DNA of 64,000 bases from an uncultured Spirochaetota bacterium (GCA_937872225.1 CALMRZ010000016.1:179776-243775), one strand, 5' to 3'. Shown: positions 25,294 through 34,591, numbered from the stretch's first letter. Numbers and translations are program-made. The notes: generated by a model from the sequence alone, not told the origin.

Positions 25294-27714
25294 TCAGTAC
25301 CGGAGCCGGACAATGGTGACGCCGTCCCCGCCTTCTCCCGAGTCGCCCGGCCTGAAGCCGTCGGCGTAGAGGCTGTTCCGGAGGTTCTGGCGCACCGCTT
25401 CCTTCATGGCGCCGGTGCCGTGGCCGTGTATCACCACGGCCGTGTCGATGCCGCCGCGCACCATGCGGTCGAAGTCCTGCTCCATGGCGCGCAGGCCCTC
25501 CTCGACCCGCATGCCCCGAAGGTCAATGGTGTTGTAGCTCGTCTGCACCGCAGCCGGTATGTCTCCCTCGTGGCTCCCCGGGTGTTCCCCATGCTTCTTT
25601 TTCATCCGCTTCCGTTCCGCCGCGGGACGCTGCTGCCCGCCCCGCGGACGGTACAGGTCGTCAAGGGGGAAGGTGGACCTGATGGAGCTTCCCAGGAGCA
25701 CCGCCGCGGTTTTACGCGACAGGTCGATGCTGTCAAGCGTCCCTTCCTTCTCGAGGGAAATGACAAAGACGCGGTCCCCGGCCCTGGCGCTGTCCGGCTC
25801 CAGCGGGGCGTACCTGTCGCGGAAGAGTTTGCCCTTGTCCCTGCCCAGGTCAGTGCGGACCGATTCCTCGATCTCGCGTATCTTCTCCTGGACCTTCCCC
25901 GCCTCCTTCATGCTCATCCTCTGTAGATCGGTGATGCGGCGGGCGACGAGGTCGCGGTATTCCTTCAGCTCCCGGAGGAACTCGATCCCCTCTTTCTGCT
26001 TGATCTCCTGGGAGCGCTTTTCCAGCGATTTCATCAGGCCGTCGTACTCGGTCTTTACCTTTTCAAGGCCGGCGGCCATCTCCTCCAGGTGCGCCTTCCT
26101 GTCCGTGAGCTCCCGCTCGTGCTTCTGCATCTTTTCGATCAGCGCCTCGACGCTGAGCTCCCTGCTGTCGAGGAGGGAGCGGGACCGGTCGATGACCCGG
26201 TCCGGGAAGCCGTAATTTTTGGCTATCTCGATGGCGTAGCTCACGCCGGGGAGGCCGGTGATGAGGCGGTAGGTGGGCCGCAGGGTGTCCATGTCAAATG
26301 ACACCGACGCGTTCTGGAACCTGCCGTCGATGGTGGGGAGGTCCTTGATCTCGGAGTAATGCGTGGTGACCACGATCCTGCTCCCGGTCTCGATGAGGGA
26401 CTCCAGGATCGCCTGCGCCAGGGCAGCGCCCTGCCGGGGGTTGGTCCCCACGATGATTTCGTCGATTATGACCAGGGTGCGGTCGTCGGCCCTCGAGAGC
26501 ATTTCGTTGATGACCACGACCTGTCCGGAGAAGGTCGACAGCGACTGCGACAGGCTCTGGTCGTCGCCGATGTCGGCGAGGATCCGCGAGAACACGCCGA
26601 TGCGCGAATCGGGTCCCGCCGGGACATGGAGCCCCAGCATCACGAAGAGGGCGCACAGGCCGATGGTCTTCAGGAGCACGGTCTTCCCTCCGGTGTTGGC
26701 GCCCGAAATGATGAGGCACCGGTTGGCCCCGCCCAGGTCGAGGTCGTTGGCCACCACCGTGCCCGGGGACATGAGGTACAGGATCGGGTGCCGCGCCTGG
26801 TGGAGGACGATGTCGCTCGATTCGGAGATCTCCGGCTCGGACCCCCTGATGTCGATGCTGAAGCGCGCGGCGCCGTGGAGAAAGTCAAGTCCGCCGATCA
26901 CCGCCAGGTTGCCCCGGAGCGGGACGGCGCTTTCGGCGACACGGGCGGAAAGCTCGCGGAGTATGCGCGCGGTCTCGGCCTGCAGCTCCTTGTCGAGCAT
27001 GAGGGCCCGGTTGTTCAGGGGAGTGATCTCCTGGGGCTCGATGTAGTAGGTGGCGCCGCTGGCGGATATGTCGTGGACCGTGCCCTTCACCCGCTCCTTC
27101 ATGGAGGACTTAACCAGGACCACGTAGCGGTCGTTGCGGGTGGTGAAGATCTTTTCCTGCAGCACCGCATCCATGGAGGGGGCGTGGATGATCCTTCCGA
27201 TGGTCTTTTCCATCTCCTGCCTGGCGGAGAAGATCTCGCCCCGGAGCCGGCGGAGCTCCGGGTACGCGGCGTCGTTCAGCTCGCCGTTTTCCGTGACGGC
27301 TTTCGAAAGGACGGCGGTGACGGCCTCGAGGCGGTCGAGGCGTCCGTGCTCCTCCGCAAGGGGAGGGAATTCCTCCTTCTGCTCCCTGAGGAAGCGCATG
27401 ATCCTGCCGGAGGCCATGACGAAGTTCCTGGCCGCGGCCAGGTCCTCGAGCTTCAGAACGCCGTCCCGCTCCGCCAGGGCGAGGAGCGGTTCGATATCGG
27501 ATACGCCGGAAAAATCGGGCGCCCTGTCCCGGCCGATGATCTCCTTAAGGGCCGTGATCTTTTTTATCCGCGTCCTGGCCGCCTCCGCTCCCGGGGGCCT
27601 CAGGCCGTCCACCAGGGCCCGCCCCAACGGCGTGGCGCAGCGGCGCCTGAGCTCTTCCCGTATCACGGGCCACTCCAGTATTTCCAGCACGCGGGTAGAG
27701 ATGTGTTCATTCAT
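25294..27714 (-). CDS. mutS2: MutS2-type ATPase with Smr nuclease domain
   Basis: 806 residues. Helical core and lever regions fill residues 1-300. The ATPase has GANTGGKT (Walker A, about 336-343; most relatives have GPN), LVIIDEIIVGTNPRQGAAL (Walker B) and VTTHYSEIKDL. A long coiled-coil clamp spans about 515-650. The C-terminal Smr domain (about 728-806) has TIDLRGMRVEEGL and VVIHGHGTGAMKEAV. MutS2 proteins act in suppression of recombination or in ribosome-collision rescue, not in mismatch repair. It heads an operon with the AhpD-like selenoprotein (40-base gap) and the J-domain gene. Confidence 0.94.
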   Translation of the reverse strand: MNEHISTRVLEILEWPVIREELRRRCATPLGRALVDGLRPPGAEAARTRIKKITALKEIIGRDRAPDFSGVSDIEPLLALAERDGVLKLEDLAAARNFVMASGRIMRFLREQKEEFPPLAEEHGRLDRLEAVTAVLSKAVTENGELNDAAYPELRRLRGEIFSARQEMEKTIGRIIHAPSMDAVLQEKIFTTRNDRYVVLVKSSMKERVKGTVHDISASGATYYIEPQEITPLNNRALMLDKELQAETARILRELSARVAESAVPLRGNLAVIGGLDFLHGAARFSIDIRGSEPEISESSDIVLHQARHPILYLMSPGTVVANDLDLGGANRCLIISGANTGGKTVLLKTIGLCALFVMLGLHVPAGPDSRIGVFSRILADIGDDQSLSQSLSTFSGQVVVINEMLSRADDRTLVIIDEIIVGTNPRQGAALAQAILESLIETGSRIVVTTHYSEIKDLPTIDGRFQNASVSFDMDTLRPTYRLITGLPGVSYAIEIAKNYGFPDRVIDRSRSLLDSRELSVEALIEKMQKHERELTDRKAHLEEMAAGLEKVKTEYDGLMKSLEKRSQEIKQKEGIEFLRELKEYRDLVARRITDLQRMSMKEAGKVQEKIREIEESVRTDLGRDKGKLFRDRYAPLEPDSARAGDRVFVISLEKEGTLDSIDLSRKTAAVLLGSSIRSTFPLDDLYRPRGGQQRPAAERKRMKKKHGEHPGSHEGDIPAAVQTSYNTIDLRGMRVEEGLRAMEQDFDRMVRGGIDTAVVIHGHGTGAMKEAVRQNLRNSLYADGFRPGDSGEGGDGVTIVRLRY

Positions 27715-28046
27715 TGGTTGCGTTGTGCAGTAGTAAGATTTTATCTTAAATCGGTATAATTATAGTGGAAGCATGAAGTCGGGCGGCGTCAAGAACTTAT
27801 TGCCGGGAGCCCCGCTGGTATCTGGGAACAGGCCGCAGGCGATGAAAGGGCATAAAAAAATGCGGACAGTGTTTGTCAATGAATTCATCCAGTTGATTGC
27901 GGACCAACTGCTGTTTTTATTGACATGCCTTCCTGTCTTCACTATAGTAACCACAAGTTACCAAAACTGCATCCGAGACTTTTGTCCGGGCCCGGAAGGA
28001 CTGCTGCAATACGGATCTGATAACCATGCCCAGGAGCGTTGCCCCT
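27715..28046. other. Intergenic region between mutS2 and the alcohol dehydrogenase
   Basis: 332 bases with divergent genes on either side. No RNA gene or convincing small gene is visible. AGGAG at 28032-28036 is the ribosome site for the downstream gene. I see no repeat or strong hairpin. Confidence 0.4.
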
Positions 28047-29288
28047 ATGATGCCGTTCAGAAAACCGCTGCTCAGAATTTTTAAGACCATCATGGCCAAA
28101 TCCATGTATCTTGTTCCTCCGCAGATCAGCACGGTCGAGCAGGGGCCGGGAAGTGTTAAAAAACTTCCGGCCCTGATCAGGGAGAAAGGGTTCCGGAAGC
28201 CCCTGGTGGTCACGGACTCAATACTCATGAAGATGAACCTCCTGAAGGGCCTCTTCAGGGAGTTCGACGCCATCGGCATGGAATACGCCGTGTACGACGG
28301 CGTTCTTCCCAATCCCACGATTGAAAATGTCGAGGAAGCCTACGCGCTCTATGCCAGGAACGGCTGCGATGCCATCATCGGCTTCGGCGGCGGCTCTCCC
28401 ATGGACACCGCCAAGGTCGTGGCCGCAAGGGTGGTCAGGCCCGGGCGCACCGCGGACAGGCTGGGGGGGTACTTCAAGGTCACCCTTCCGGTGCCGAAAA
28501 GGCTCCCCCGCATATTCGCCGTGCCGACCACGGCGGGTACCGGTGCGGAGACGACCAGCGCCGCCGTGGTCACCGATGTCAGGAAGAACATCAAGTTCAC
28601 GGTCAACGATTTTGCCATCCACCCCCATTACATCGTCCTTGACCCGGAACTGACCCTCGGCCTGCCGCCGTTCTTCACCGCCATCACGGCCATGGACGCC
28701 CTCTCCCACGCCACCGAGGGCTACATCGGCGGAGCGCGCTGTAAAAAAACCGATGACCACACCGAAAAGGCGGTCAAAATGATCTTTGACAATATTGACA
28801 GGGTCTTCAAAAACGGAAAGGACGTCAAGGCCAGATATCAGATGATCCTCGCGTCCTATTACGCGGGCATCGTCCTGAACCGCGCCCTGACCGGTTACGT
28901 CCATCCTTTTGCCCACAAGATCGGCGGCCTGTATCACCTTCCCCACGGAAGGGTGATCGGCGCGGTCATGCCCCTGGTCTTCGAATGTTACGGCGCCAGG
29001 GTCCACAAGCGCCTGGGAAGGCTCGCCGATGTCATCGGGGTCTCGCGGGCGGGCATGGATGACGCGCGGAAGGCGGCGGCCTTCATAGAGGCGATCAGGG
29101 AATTCAACAGGAAGTTCGGCATCGGTGAAACCGTACCGGAGCTCCGTGAAAAGGATTTTCCGGCGATCGCCAGGTCAATACACCGGGAATGCATACCCTA
29201 TCCGGCGCCGAAGATCATGGACGATACAGACGTGTTTGCGATACTGAAACGGCTGAAGGGCAACCAAGACAATAAAACGAAGAAGTAA
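28047..29288 (+). CDS. Iron-containing alcohol dehydrogenase
   Basis: 413 residues from ATG 28047 (AGGAG ten bases upstream); a shorter start at 28092 is possible. It has the group III dehydrogenase fold: NAD-binding GFGGGSPMDTAKV (about residues 113-125), TTAGTGAETTSAAVV (about 163-177), and the metal-binding histidines in ALSHATEGYIG and YVHPFAHKIGGLYHLPHGR (about 285-303). Such enzymes interconvert alcohols or semialdehydes and aldehydes with NAD(P)H and Fe2+ or Zn2+. The basic N-terminal extension is shared with many relatives. A terminator follows the gene. The substrate is not evident; neighbouring lipid genes are too far for a firm link. Confidence 0.92.
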   Translation: MMPFRKPLLRIFKTIMAKSMYLVPPQISTVEQGPGSVKKLPALIREKGFRKPLVVTDSILMKMNLLKGLFREFDAIGMEYAVYDGVLPNPTIENVEEAYALYARNGCDAIIGFGGGSPMDTAKVVAARVVRPGRTADRLGGYFKVTLPVPKRLPRIFAVPTTAGTGAETTSAAVVTDVRKNIKFTVNDFAIHPHYIVLDPELTLGLPPFFTAITAMDALSHATEGYIGGARCKKTDDHTEKAVKMIFDNIDRVFKNGKDVKARYQMILASYYAGIVLNRALTGYVHPFAHKIGGLYHLPHGRVIGAVMPLVFECYGARVHKRLGRLADVIGVSRAGMDDARKAAAFIEAIREFNRKFGIGETVPELREKDFPAIARSIHRECIPYPAPKIMDDTDVFAILKRLKGNQDNKTKK

Positions 29289-29312
29289 ACAAAAACAGTC
29301 CGTCATAAAACA

Positions 29313-29337
29313 CCCCCCACCGCCCTGGGGGGCTTTT
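29313..29337 (+). terminator. Rho-independent terminator after the alcohol dehydrogenase
   Basis: CCCCCC (29313-29318) pairs with GGGGGG (29327-29332) and CTTTTT follows. It also has the C-run/G-run form seen at four other places in the window. Confidence 0.75.
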
Positions 29338-29356
29338 TAGACGGCCGGGCTCGATA

Positions 29357-31126
29357 TCAGAACTCTTCGAAACCCTCCTGCTTCAGCAGTTCCTTCATGC
29401 GGCCCTGGTCTTCCGCGGTTGCGGCTGGTTTGCGGTCCGGGGCGGTCCGTCCGCTCCCGCTGCCGGGCGATTTCTGCCTGGTTGTTTCTTTTTTCTCCGC
29501 CTTCTTCGCCGCCGGGCGGACGGTCCGGGGCTGGCTCGTGCGGTCCGGTTTTACCGAGGTTTCCGCCCGTATCTTGAATTTCTGCATCATCTCAAGGAGC
29601 TCCTGGGCCTGGTTGGCCATCTCCTCGCTGGCCGACGCGGTTTCCTCCACCAGGGACGCGTTCTGCTGGGTCATGTTGTCCATTTCGATGATGGCAGTAT
29701 TGATCTGGTTGATGCCCTGCTTCTGCTCCTGGCTGGCGGCGGTGATCTCGGAGATGATCTGCGCCGATATCTTGGCCGCTTCCGCGATCTCGGAGAGGGC
29801 GTTGCCGGTCCTGTTCACCAGGTCGGTGCTGTTTTCAACTTTCGCGACGGTGTCCCTGATCAGCGACTCGATCTCCTTGGCCGCGTTCCCCGAGCGCTGG
29901 GCGAGGTTCCGCACCTCGCCGGCCACGACCGCGAAGCCCCGGCCCTGCTCGCCGGCCCGGGCCGCCTCGACCGCGGCGTTCAGGGCCAGGAGGTTGGTCT
30001 GGAAGGCGATCTCGTTGATGACCGCGATGATATCGGCCACCCTCTTGCTCGATTCATTCATCTCGGTTATGGAGCTCACGGCCTCGATGGCGATCCTGTT
30101 GCCCTGCATCGATTTCGTGACGCCCGAATCGGTAAGGTCGCGGGCGCGGGCGGCGTTCTCCGCGTTCTGGTTGATGGCGGCAGTCGCTTCCTCGATGGTG
30201 GAGGCTATCTCCTCGAGGCTTGAGGCCTGCTCGCTGGTGCGCTGCGACAGGTTCTGGTTGCCGCTCGATATCTGGTTCACGGCCTGGGCCAGGTTCTGCG
30301 ACGACTCGATGATGCGCGTGATCAGGGTCTCGAGACCGTCCGCGGCCCTGTTGAGCGCCTTCGAGAGCTGTCCCATCTCGTCTCCCCGGTCGTCCCGTAT
30401 CCTGCCGGTGAAATCGCCGTCAGCGAGGCTCCCGGCAAAGGCGATCAGCTTTCTGATCGGCCCGGTGATGGAGCGGGTGATGCCGAATATGATCGCGGTC
30501 ACAACCGCCGTGACCGCGACGATTATGGCTGCGATCCCGATCGTGAAGCTCCGCATGGTTTCCTTCACGTCCTCGATGTACACGCCGGTGCCGATGACAT
30601 AGCCCAGGGGCTTGAAGAGCCGGACATAGGATATCTTGGGGACTATCCTGTCCTTTTCGTCCTTGTACTGCCACTGGTAGTCGACGAAGCCGCTTCCCTT
30701 ACGGCGGCAGATGTCAGCCATCTCGATAAAGAGCTTTTTCCCGGTCGGGTCCGCGTAATCCTGGAGGTCTTTGCCTTCTAGGTTGGCGTTGAAGGGATGC
30801 ATGATCATCTTCGGGGCCAGGTCGTTGATCCAGAGATAATCCTTGTTTTCAGGACCGTACCTCATGTTCCGGATGCGGACCTGGATCCTCTTTTCCATCT
30901 CCTCCCTGTCGAGGAGGCCCTTCTCGTAATCCTCATAGATGCTGTTGCAATAGCCCAGGGCGATGGAAACGATGTTCTTGAGGGTGTCCTTCCTCTCTTC
31001 CACTATCTTGTTTTCCAGGGTCGGGATGATGTAGAGAATGATGGTTCCCGCGAAAATCAATACCGTTACCAGCAGCACTCCGAATATCTTGTATGACAGT
31101 GAAATGTTTTTCCAGGACAGTTTCAT
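29357..31126 (-). CDS. Methyl-accepting chemotaxis protein with C-terminal CheR/CheB-docking-type tail
   Basis: 589 residues. Membrane helices lie at about 13-33 and 195-217. Between them is a single Cache domain (YGPENKDYLWINDLAPKMIMHP, GYVIGTGVYIEDV). HAMP follows, then the signalling domain with the tip [20 protein letters not shown] and [18 protein letters not shown]. After about residue 530 comes a basic, Pro/Lys/Ser-rich linker ending in GFEEF. That end fits the x-aromatic-x-x-aromatic pentapeptide that tethers CheR or CheB in some bacteria. It is a single gene next to the alcohol dehydrogenase, convergent with it. Confidence 0.94.
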   Translation of the reverse strand: MKLSWKNISLSYKIFGVLLVTVLIFAGTIILYIIPTLENKIVEERKDTLKNIVSIALGYCNSIYEDYEKGLLDREEMEKRIQVRIRNMRYGPENKDYLWINDLAPKMIMHPFNANLEGKDLQDYADPTGKKLFIEMADICRRKGSGFVDYQWQYKDEKDRIVPKISYVRLFKPLGYVIGTGVYIEDVKETMRSFTIGIAAIIVAVTAVVTAIIFGITRSITGPIRKLIAFAGSLADGDFTGRIRDDRGDEMGQLSKALNRAADGLETLITRIIESSQNLAQAVNQISSGNQNLSQRTSEQASSLEEIASTIEEATAAINQNAENAARARDLTDSGVTKSMQGNRIAIEAVSSITEMNESSKRVADIIAVINEIAFQTNLLALNAAVEAARAGEQGRGFAVVAGEVRNLAQRSGNAAKEIESLIRDTVAKVENSTDLVNRTGNALSEIAEAAKISAQIISEITAASQEQKQGINQINTAIIEMDNMTQQNASLVEETASASEEMANQAQELLEMMQKFKIRAETSVKPDRTSQPRTVRPAAKKAEKKETTRQKSPGSGSGRTAPDRKPAATAEDQGRMKELLKQEGFEEF

Positions 31127-31672
31127 AGGCGCGCCTCCTTCCCCTTTTCTATCTGATAAGCCGCCGGTCCGCGTTACATGCCTGCCCGGGGCGTCAGATT
31201 CCCATTATTTCCTAATTTACAATTTAATTTAATGCCTCCGAACAACAATAATTATAATACTGATAAAATCTTCAAAAAAAGTGACATTCTTTGTAAGGGA
31301 ATCCCCCTATTATTTGAAAATGAGGATGATATTGAGGATGTATTCCATGTCACAGTTATCGCCTAAGGATCCACAACATTATTTTCTCCAATCATACACG
31401 TTAAAACTGTACAAATTGTGATTAAAATGTCAGTTTTGTATAATTGTTTATTAATTCGTGTCCAATCAAAACTTCGTCCTTGACAATTTTATCTCTGCAC
31501 AGAAGTTTGATCAATACATTGATCGGTGATCGGCCTATTGAACTAAATTCGCGAGGTGTAGACCTTGATCAACACCGATACCTTAATCCGGTACAGTACA
31601 GGCATTGCATATCGGTTCCATGACGCAGGTGCCTTTTTATTATAAAAAATTTAAATTACGGGGAATATTATC
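31127..31672. other. Long AT-rich divergent control region
   Basis: 546 bases, clearly lower in GC than the flanks, between the chemoreceptor and the acyl-CoA synthetase. It holds TTGACA at 31480-31485 without a matching -10 box, two perfect TTGATCAA palindromes (31507-31514 and 31565-31572) and an ATTGATC half-site at 31518. The same octamer occurs at 34522 beside the TetR operators. No gene or RNA is evident. The TTGATCAA cluster may be a regulator site for the synthetase gene. Confidence 0.45.
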
Positions 31673-33472
31673 ATGTTTGAAAAGTACAATCTGACAAAAC
31701 CGGACAATCTTGTGGAGCTCTTTGAGCAGAGTATAAAAAACTACCCTGACAGGCCCTGCCTCGGGACCAAGAACAAGGACGGCGAATACGAATGGATCAC
31801 CTACCGTGAAATGGGACAGCGCATCGACAACCTGAGGGGAGGACTGGTCAATGCCGGTCTTAAAAAGGGGGACGTGGTCGGCATCATATCGAACAACTCC
31901 GTAGACTGGGCCGTTATCCACTTTGCCGTTGCCGGCGTCAACGCGATGCTGGTCCCCATGTATGAAGCAGAACTGCTCCATATCTGGGAATATATAATAA
32001 AAGACAGCGCTGTAAAATTTCTCTTCGTGTCAAAACCGGAAATATACGAGAAGATAAAAGATTTTCCGTCGAAGTTACCAACCCTTGAAAAGATCTTTCT
32101 CATGACGGGTAGCGGGGATAACACCCTGGCCGCCCTCGAAACGATCGGGGCGAAGAACCCCGTGGCGCCGGTGTACCCGTCCCCCGATGACGTGGCCGTC
32201 CTGGTTTACACGTCGGGAACGACCGGAGACCCGAAGGGCGTTCTCCTGATGCACGGCAATTGGACCAGCAACCACCATGCCCGGACCGTCGCCTACACCA
32301 ACTTCAACCAGGATGACCGTACCGTGTCCCATCTTCCCTGGGCCCACTGCTATGGTCTCGGCGAGCTTCACACCTTCACCGCGGTCGGGGGCTCCCTCGG
32401 TTTCCTGGAAAGCCCGACCACCATCGTCGAGGACATGGCCAAGATACGGCCCACGTTCCTCATCTCGGTGCCGAAGATATTCAACAAGGTGTACGATACC
32501 ATCGTCACCAGGGTCAACGAGGCCGGCGGCGTGAAAAAAAAGCTCTTCGACATGGGCGTCAATGCCGCGAAGAAGAGGCGGGCCCTGGCGGAGCAGGGGA
32601 AGTCGAGCGCCATCGCCAATTTCAAGTTCAACCTGGTAAACAAGATCGTGTTCCAGAAGATACGGGACCTCTTCGGCGGCCGCCTCGAGGGCGCGGTCAC
32701 CGGCAGCGCTGCCATGAACCCGGACATCTCGAAATTCTTTTTCGACATCGGCATCCCTCTCTACGACGTGTACGGCCTTTCGGAAACGTCGCCGGGGATT
32801 ACCGGCAACAGGCCGTCCTGCTACCGGATCGGGAGCGTTGGTCAGCCTCTTGATAAGATACAAGTGGTGATCGACCAGTCCGTGGTGGAGCCCGGCTCCC
32901 AGGACGGCGAGATCGTTGTCTACGGTCCCAACGTCATGAAGGGATATCACAACAAGCCCGCCGCGACAGCTGAGATAATGACCCCCGACGGCGGTATCAG
33001 GACCGGAGACCGGGGACGCCTGGACAGCGACGGGTTCCTCTGGATTACGGGACGGATCAAGGACCAGTACAAGCTGATCAACGGCAAGTACGTGTTCCCC
33101 GCGGCAATGGAGGAAGACATCTGCCTGAATCATTATGTGCAGAACGCCATGGTCCACGGCGCCGGGTGCGAATACAATGTATGCGTCATCGTGCCGGACT
33201 TCCTGGCACTGGCGGGCTACGCGGAAAAGAACAATTTGCCCAAAGACCCGGCGTCCCTGGTTGCCAATGAGGCGGTCACGAACATGATCACCGGCGAGAT
33301 TCTGGACAACTTGAAAAAGAAATACGGCAGCTATGAGATCCCGAAGAAATTCCTCTACATAACTGAACCGTTCACCCTTGAGAACGGCATGCTGACCCAG
33401 ACCATGAAGCTGAAGCGCCGCGTCGTCACGGAAAAATATAAGGACCGGATCATGGCACTGTACCAGGAGTAA
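31673..33472 (+). CDS. Long-chain fatty acid-CoA ligase (AMP-forming)
   Basis: 599 residues. The P-loop LVYTSGTTGDPKGVLLMHGN (about residues 178-197), VYGLSETSPG (about 364-373), and TGDRGRLDSDGFLWITGR with DQYKLINGKYVFP (about 444-479) are the adenylate-forming enzyme motifs. It activates a long-chain fatty acid to acyl-AMP and then to acyl-CoA, for lipid synthesis or oxidation. GGGGAA lies upstream of ATG 31673. A strong terminator follows, so it is a single transcription unit after a long AT-rich control region. A second, related ligase sits at 50.5 kb. Confidence 0.93.
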   Translation: MFEKYNLTKPDNLVELFEQSIKNYPDRPCLGTKNKDGEYEWITYREMGQRIDNLRGGLVNAGLKKGDVVGIISNNSVDWAVIHFAVAGVNAMLVPMYEAELLHIWEYIIKDSAVKFLFVSKPEIYEKIKDFPSKLPTLEKIFLMTGSGDNTLAALETIGAKNPVAPVYPSPDDVAVLVYTSGTTGDPKGVLLMHGNWTSNHHARTVAYTNFNQDDRTVSHLPWAHCYGLGELHTFTAVGGSLGFLESPTTIVEDMAKIRPTFLISVPKIFNKVYDTIVTRVNEAGGVKKKLFDMGVNAAKKRRALAEQGKSSAIANFKFNLVNKIVFQKIRDLFGGRLEGAVTGSAAMNPDISKFFFDIGIPLYDVYGLSETSPGITGNRPSCYRIGSVGQPLDKIQVVIDQSVVEPGSQDGEIVVYGPNVMKGYHNKPAATAEIMTPDGGIRTGDRGRLDSDGFLWITGRIKDQYKLINGKYVFPAAMEEDICLNHYVQNAMVHGAGCEYNVCVIVPDFLALAGYAEKNNLPKDPASLVANEAVTNMITGEILDNLKKKYGSYEIPKKFLYITEPFTLENGMLTQTMKLKRRVVTEKYKDRIMALYQE

Positions 33473-33511
33473 TCTTACTTCCGTAAAGAGTTCCATACCA
33501 CCCTGTTCGCG

Positions 33512-33544
33512 CGCCCTCTCCGTTACCCGGAGAGGGCGTTTTTT
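33512..33544 (+). terminator. Rho-independent terminator after the acyl-CoA ligase
   Basis: CGCCCTCTCCG (33512-33522) pairs with CGGAGAGGGCG (33528-33538), loop TTACC, then six Ts. Confidence 0.88.
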
Positions 33545-33876
33545 ATTGTTGACAAGGATTCAGCGCAGAGACACAGAGTGCGCGGAGGTAAAGGAGGGAT
33601 CTTTATTGTATTATGATATCGGGTTTCTTGGCGTTCAGTGTTTTTAATTCTGATGATTATTGATGAAGGATTATGCCGCTCTTTGTTATTCTGCCAGTAA
33701 TACCGCATTTCCGGTTGACAGACCATCCCGTGCGATGATACCTTCTCGGTACCGGGACAAGCGCCAGGGGCCGCAGTATGATGCCCGCGGGGCCGGCGGC
33801 ATGGTTGCCGTTATGATGGCCCCGTGATTTTCAAATTGATTTGACGTACCAGCCGCGTCCTGCACTGATTGTCTTT
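33545..33876. other. Intergenic region before the TetR regulator
   Basis: 332 bases without a gene I can support. It contains a short purine-rich run, CGCAGAGACACAGAG (near 33552), of the kind often found as degenerate intergenic repeats. TTGACG at 33840 may be part of a promoter for the regulator, but no clear -10 box pairs with it. Confidence 0.3.
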
Positions 33877-34473
33877 ATGCGGAATGACACGCGACATACA
33901 TCCGATGATGACACGAAGCCCATCAGCCGGGACATGATAAAAAAGTGCGCGGTCGAACTCTTTGAGGAAAATGGGGTGACCGGCACCTCCGTCAATGACA
34001 TTGTCAGGAGGGCGGGCATAGCCAAGGGGACCTTCTACCTGTATTTTAACAACAAGGACGACCTGATCAATTTCGTTTTCGAAAAATTCGGCGAGGAGTT
34101 TTTCGAGGAAATTATCATGCAGAACAGGGATAACCCCAAGATCACCAATATCGCCGAGTCGGTCCTGCGCTATTTTGGCAAAAACCGGATGTTCCTGATC
34201 GAGCTCAGGAAAAACATGAACGCCCACCGCGGCTATCCCTATTTCAAGAAAACAATAGCGGCCTTTTCAAAGGTCATTCTGAATTTCCTCAACCTGGACG
34301 AGCGCTACCCCATAACCCAGCTGGACGCCTATTCCGAGGTCCTGATGGGCACCATGTTCGACATATGCTACCGGTTGATCATCGAGGAGAGCATAGATAG
34401 CAAATCAGAAGCCAAGCTGATGCTTGAAGATTTCATGAAAAGATTTTTCAATTGCGAGCCAATTTTTACTTGA
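33877..34473 (+). CDS. TetR-family transcriptional regulator
   Basis: About 198 residues from ATG 33877; an in-frame start at 33841 would add twelve residues and no start has a clear ribosome site. The helix-turn-helix is GVTGTSVNDIVRRAGIAKGTFYLYFNNKDDL (residues about 33-63). The C-terminal ligand domain is family-typical but not specific. Two palindromes built on AATGACC/GGTCATT (34476-34496 and 34528-34544) lie between this gene and the next, so it probably represses itself or the decarboxylase-reductase pair downstream, responding to a lipid-like ligand. Confidence 0.9.
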   Translation: MRNDTRHTSDDDTKPISRDMIKKCAVELFEENGVTGTSVNDIVRRAGIAKGTFYLYFNNKDDLINFVFEKFGEEFFEEIIMQNRDNPKITNIAESVLRYFGKNRMFLIELRKNMNAHRGYPYFKKTIAAFSKVILNFLNLDERYPITQLDAYSEVLMGTMFDICYRLIIEESIDSKSEAKLMLEDFMKRFFNCEPIFT

Positions 34474-34475
34474 AA

Positions 34476-34496
34476 AAAATGACCGCCGGTCATTTT
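34476..34496. promoter_or_regulatory. TetR operator 1
   Basis: A perfect 21-base palindrome centred on C34486, with core AATGACCG/CGGTCATT. It lies just after the regulator stop codon. Confidence 0.65.
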
Positions 34497-34527
34497 CTGG
34501 TTATGGTTCCAAATTTTTTTATTGATC

Positions 34528-34544
34528 AATGACCGGTGGTCATT
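34528..34544. promoter_or_regulatory. TetR operator 2
   Basis: AATGACC, GGT, GGTCATT; its centre is 50 bases from the centre of operator 1 and 56 bases before the decarboxylase gene. It overlaps a TTGATCAA octamer on its left. Confidence 0.65.
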
Positions 34545-34571
34545 AAGTTGACAAAATATTCATTTTATAAA
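34543..34571 (+). promoter_or_regulatory. Likely promoter of the decarboxylase-reductase pair
   Basis: TATAAA (34566-34571) lies 17 bases after TTAAGT (34543-34548). A perfect TTGACA at 34548-34553 is only 12 bases from it, so the exact pairing is uncertain. Operator 2 abuts the -35 region, which fits repression. Confidence 0.45.
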
Positions 34572-34591
34572 TTTTTGTTCGTGGAGTACCT

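Noticed and set aside
25038..25313. Two separate genes, a 91-residue protein ending NNCYG and a 118-residue protein starting MKLHSAV
   Set aside because: They are contiguous in one frame, separated only by a TGA that falls at the catalytic Cys position of one AhpD domain; the ATG after the TGA is a normal internal Met.
33545..33610. CRISPR or tandem array from CGCAGAGACACAGAG
   Set aside because: Only one short degenerate unit is present, with no regular repeat-spacer pattern here or elsewhere in the window.
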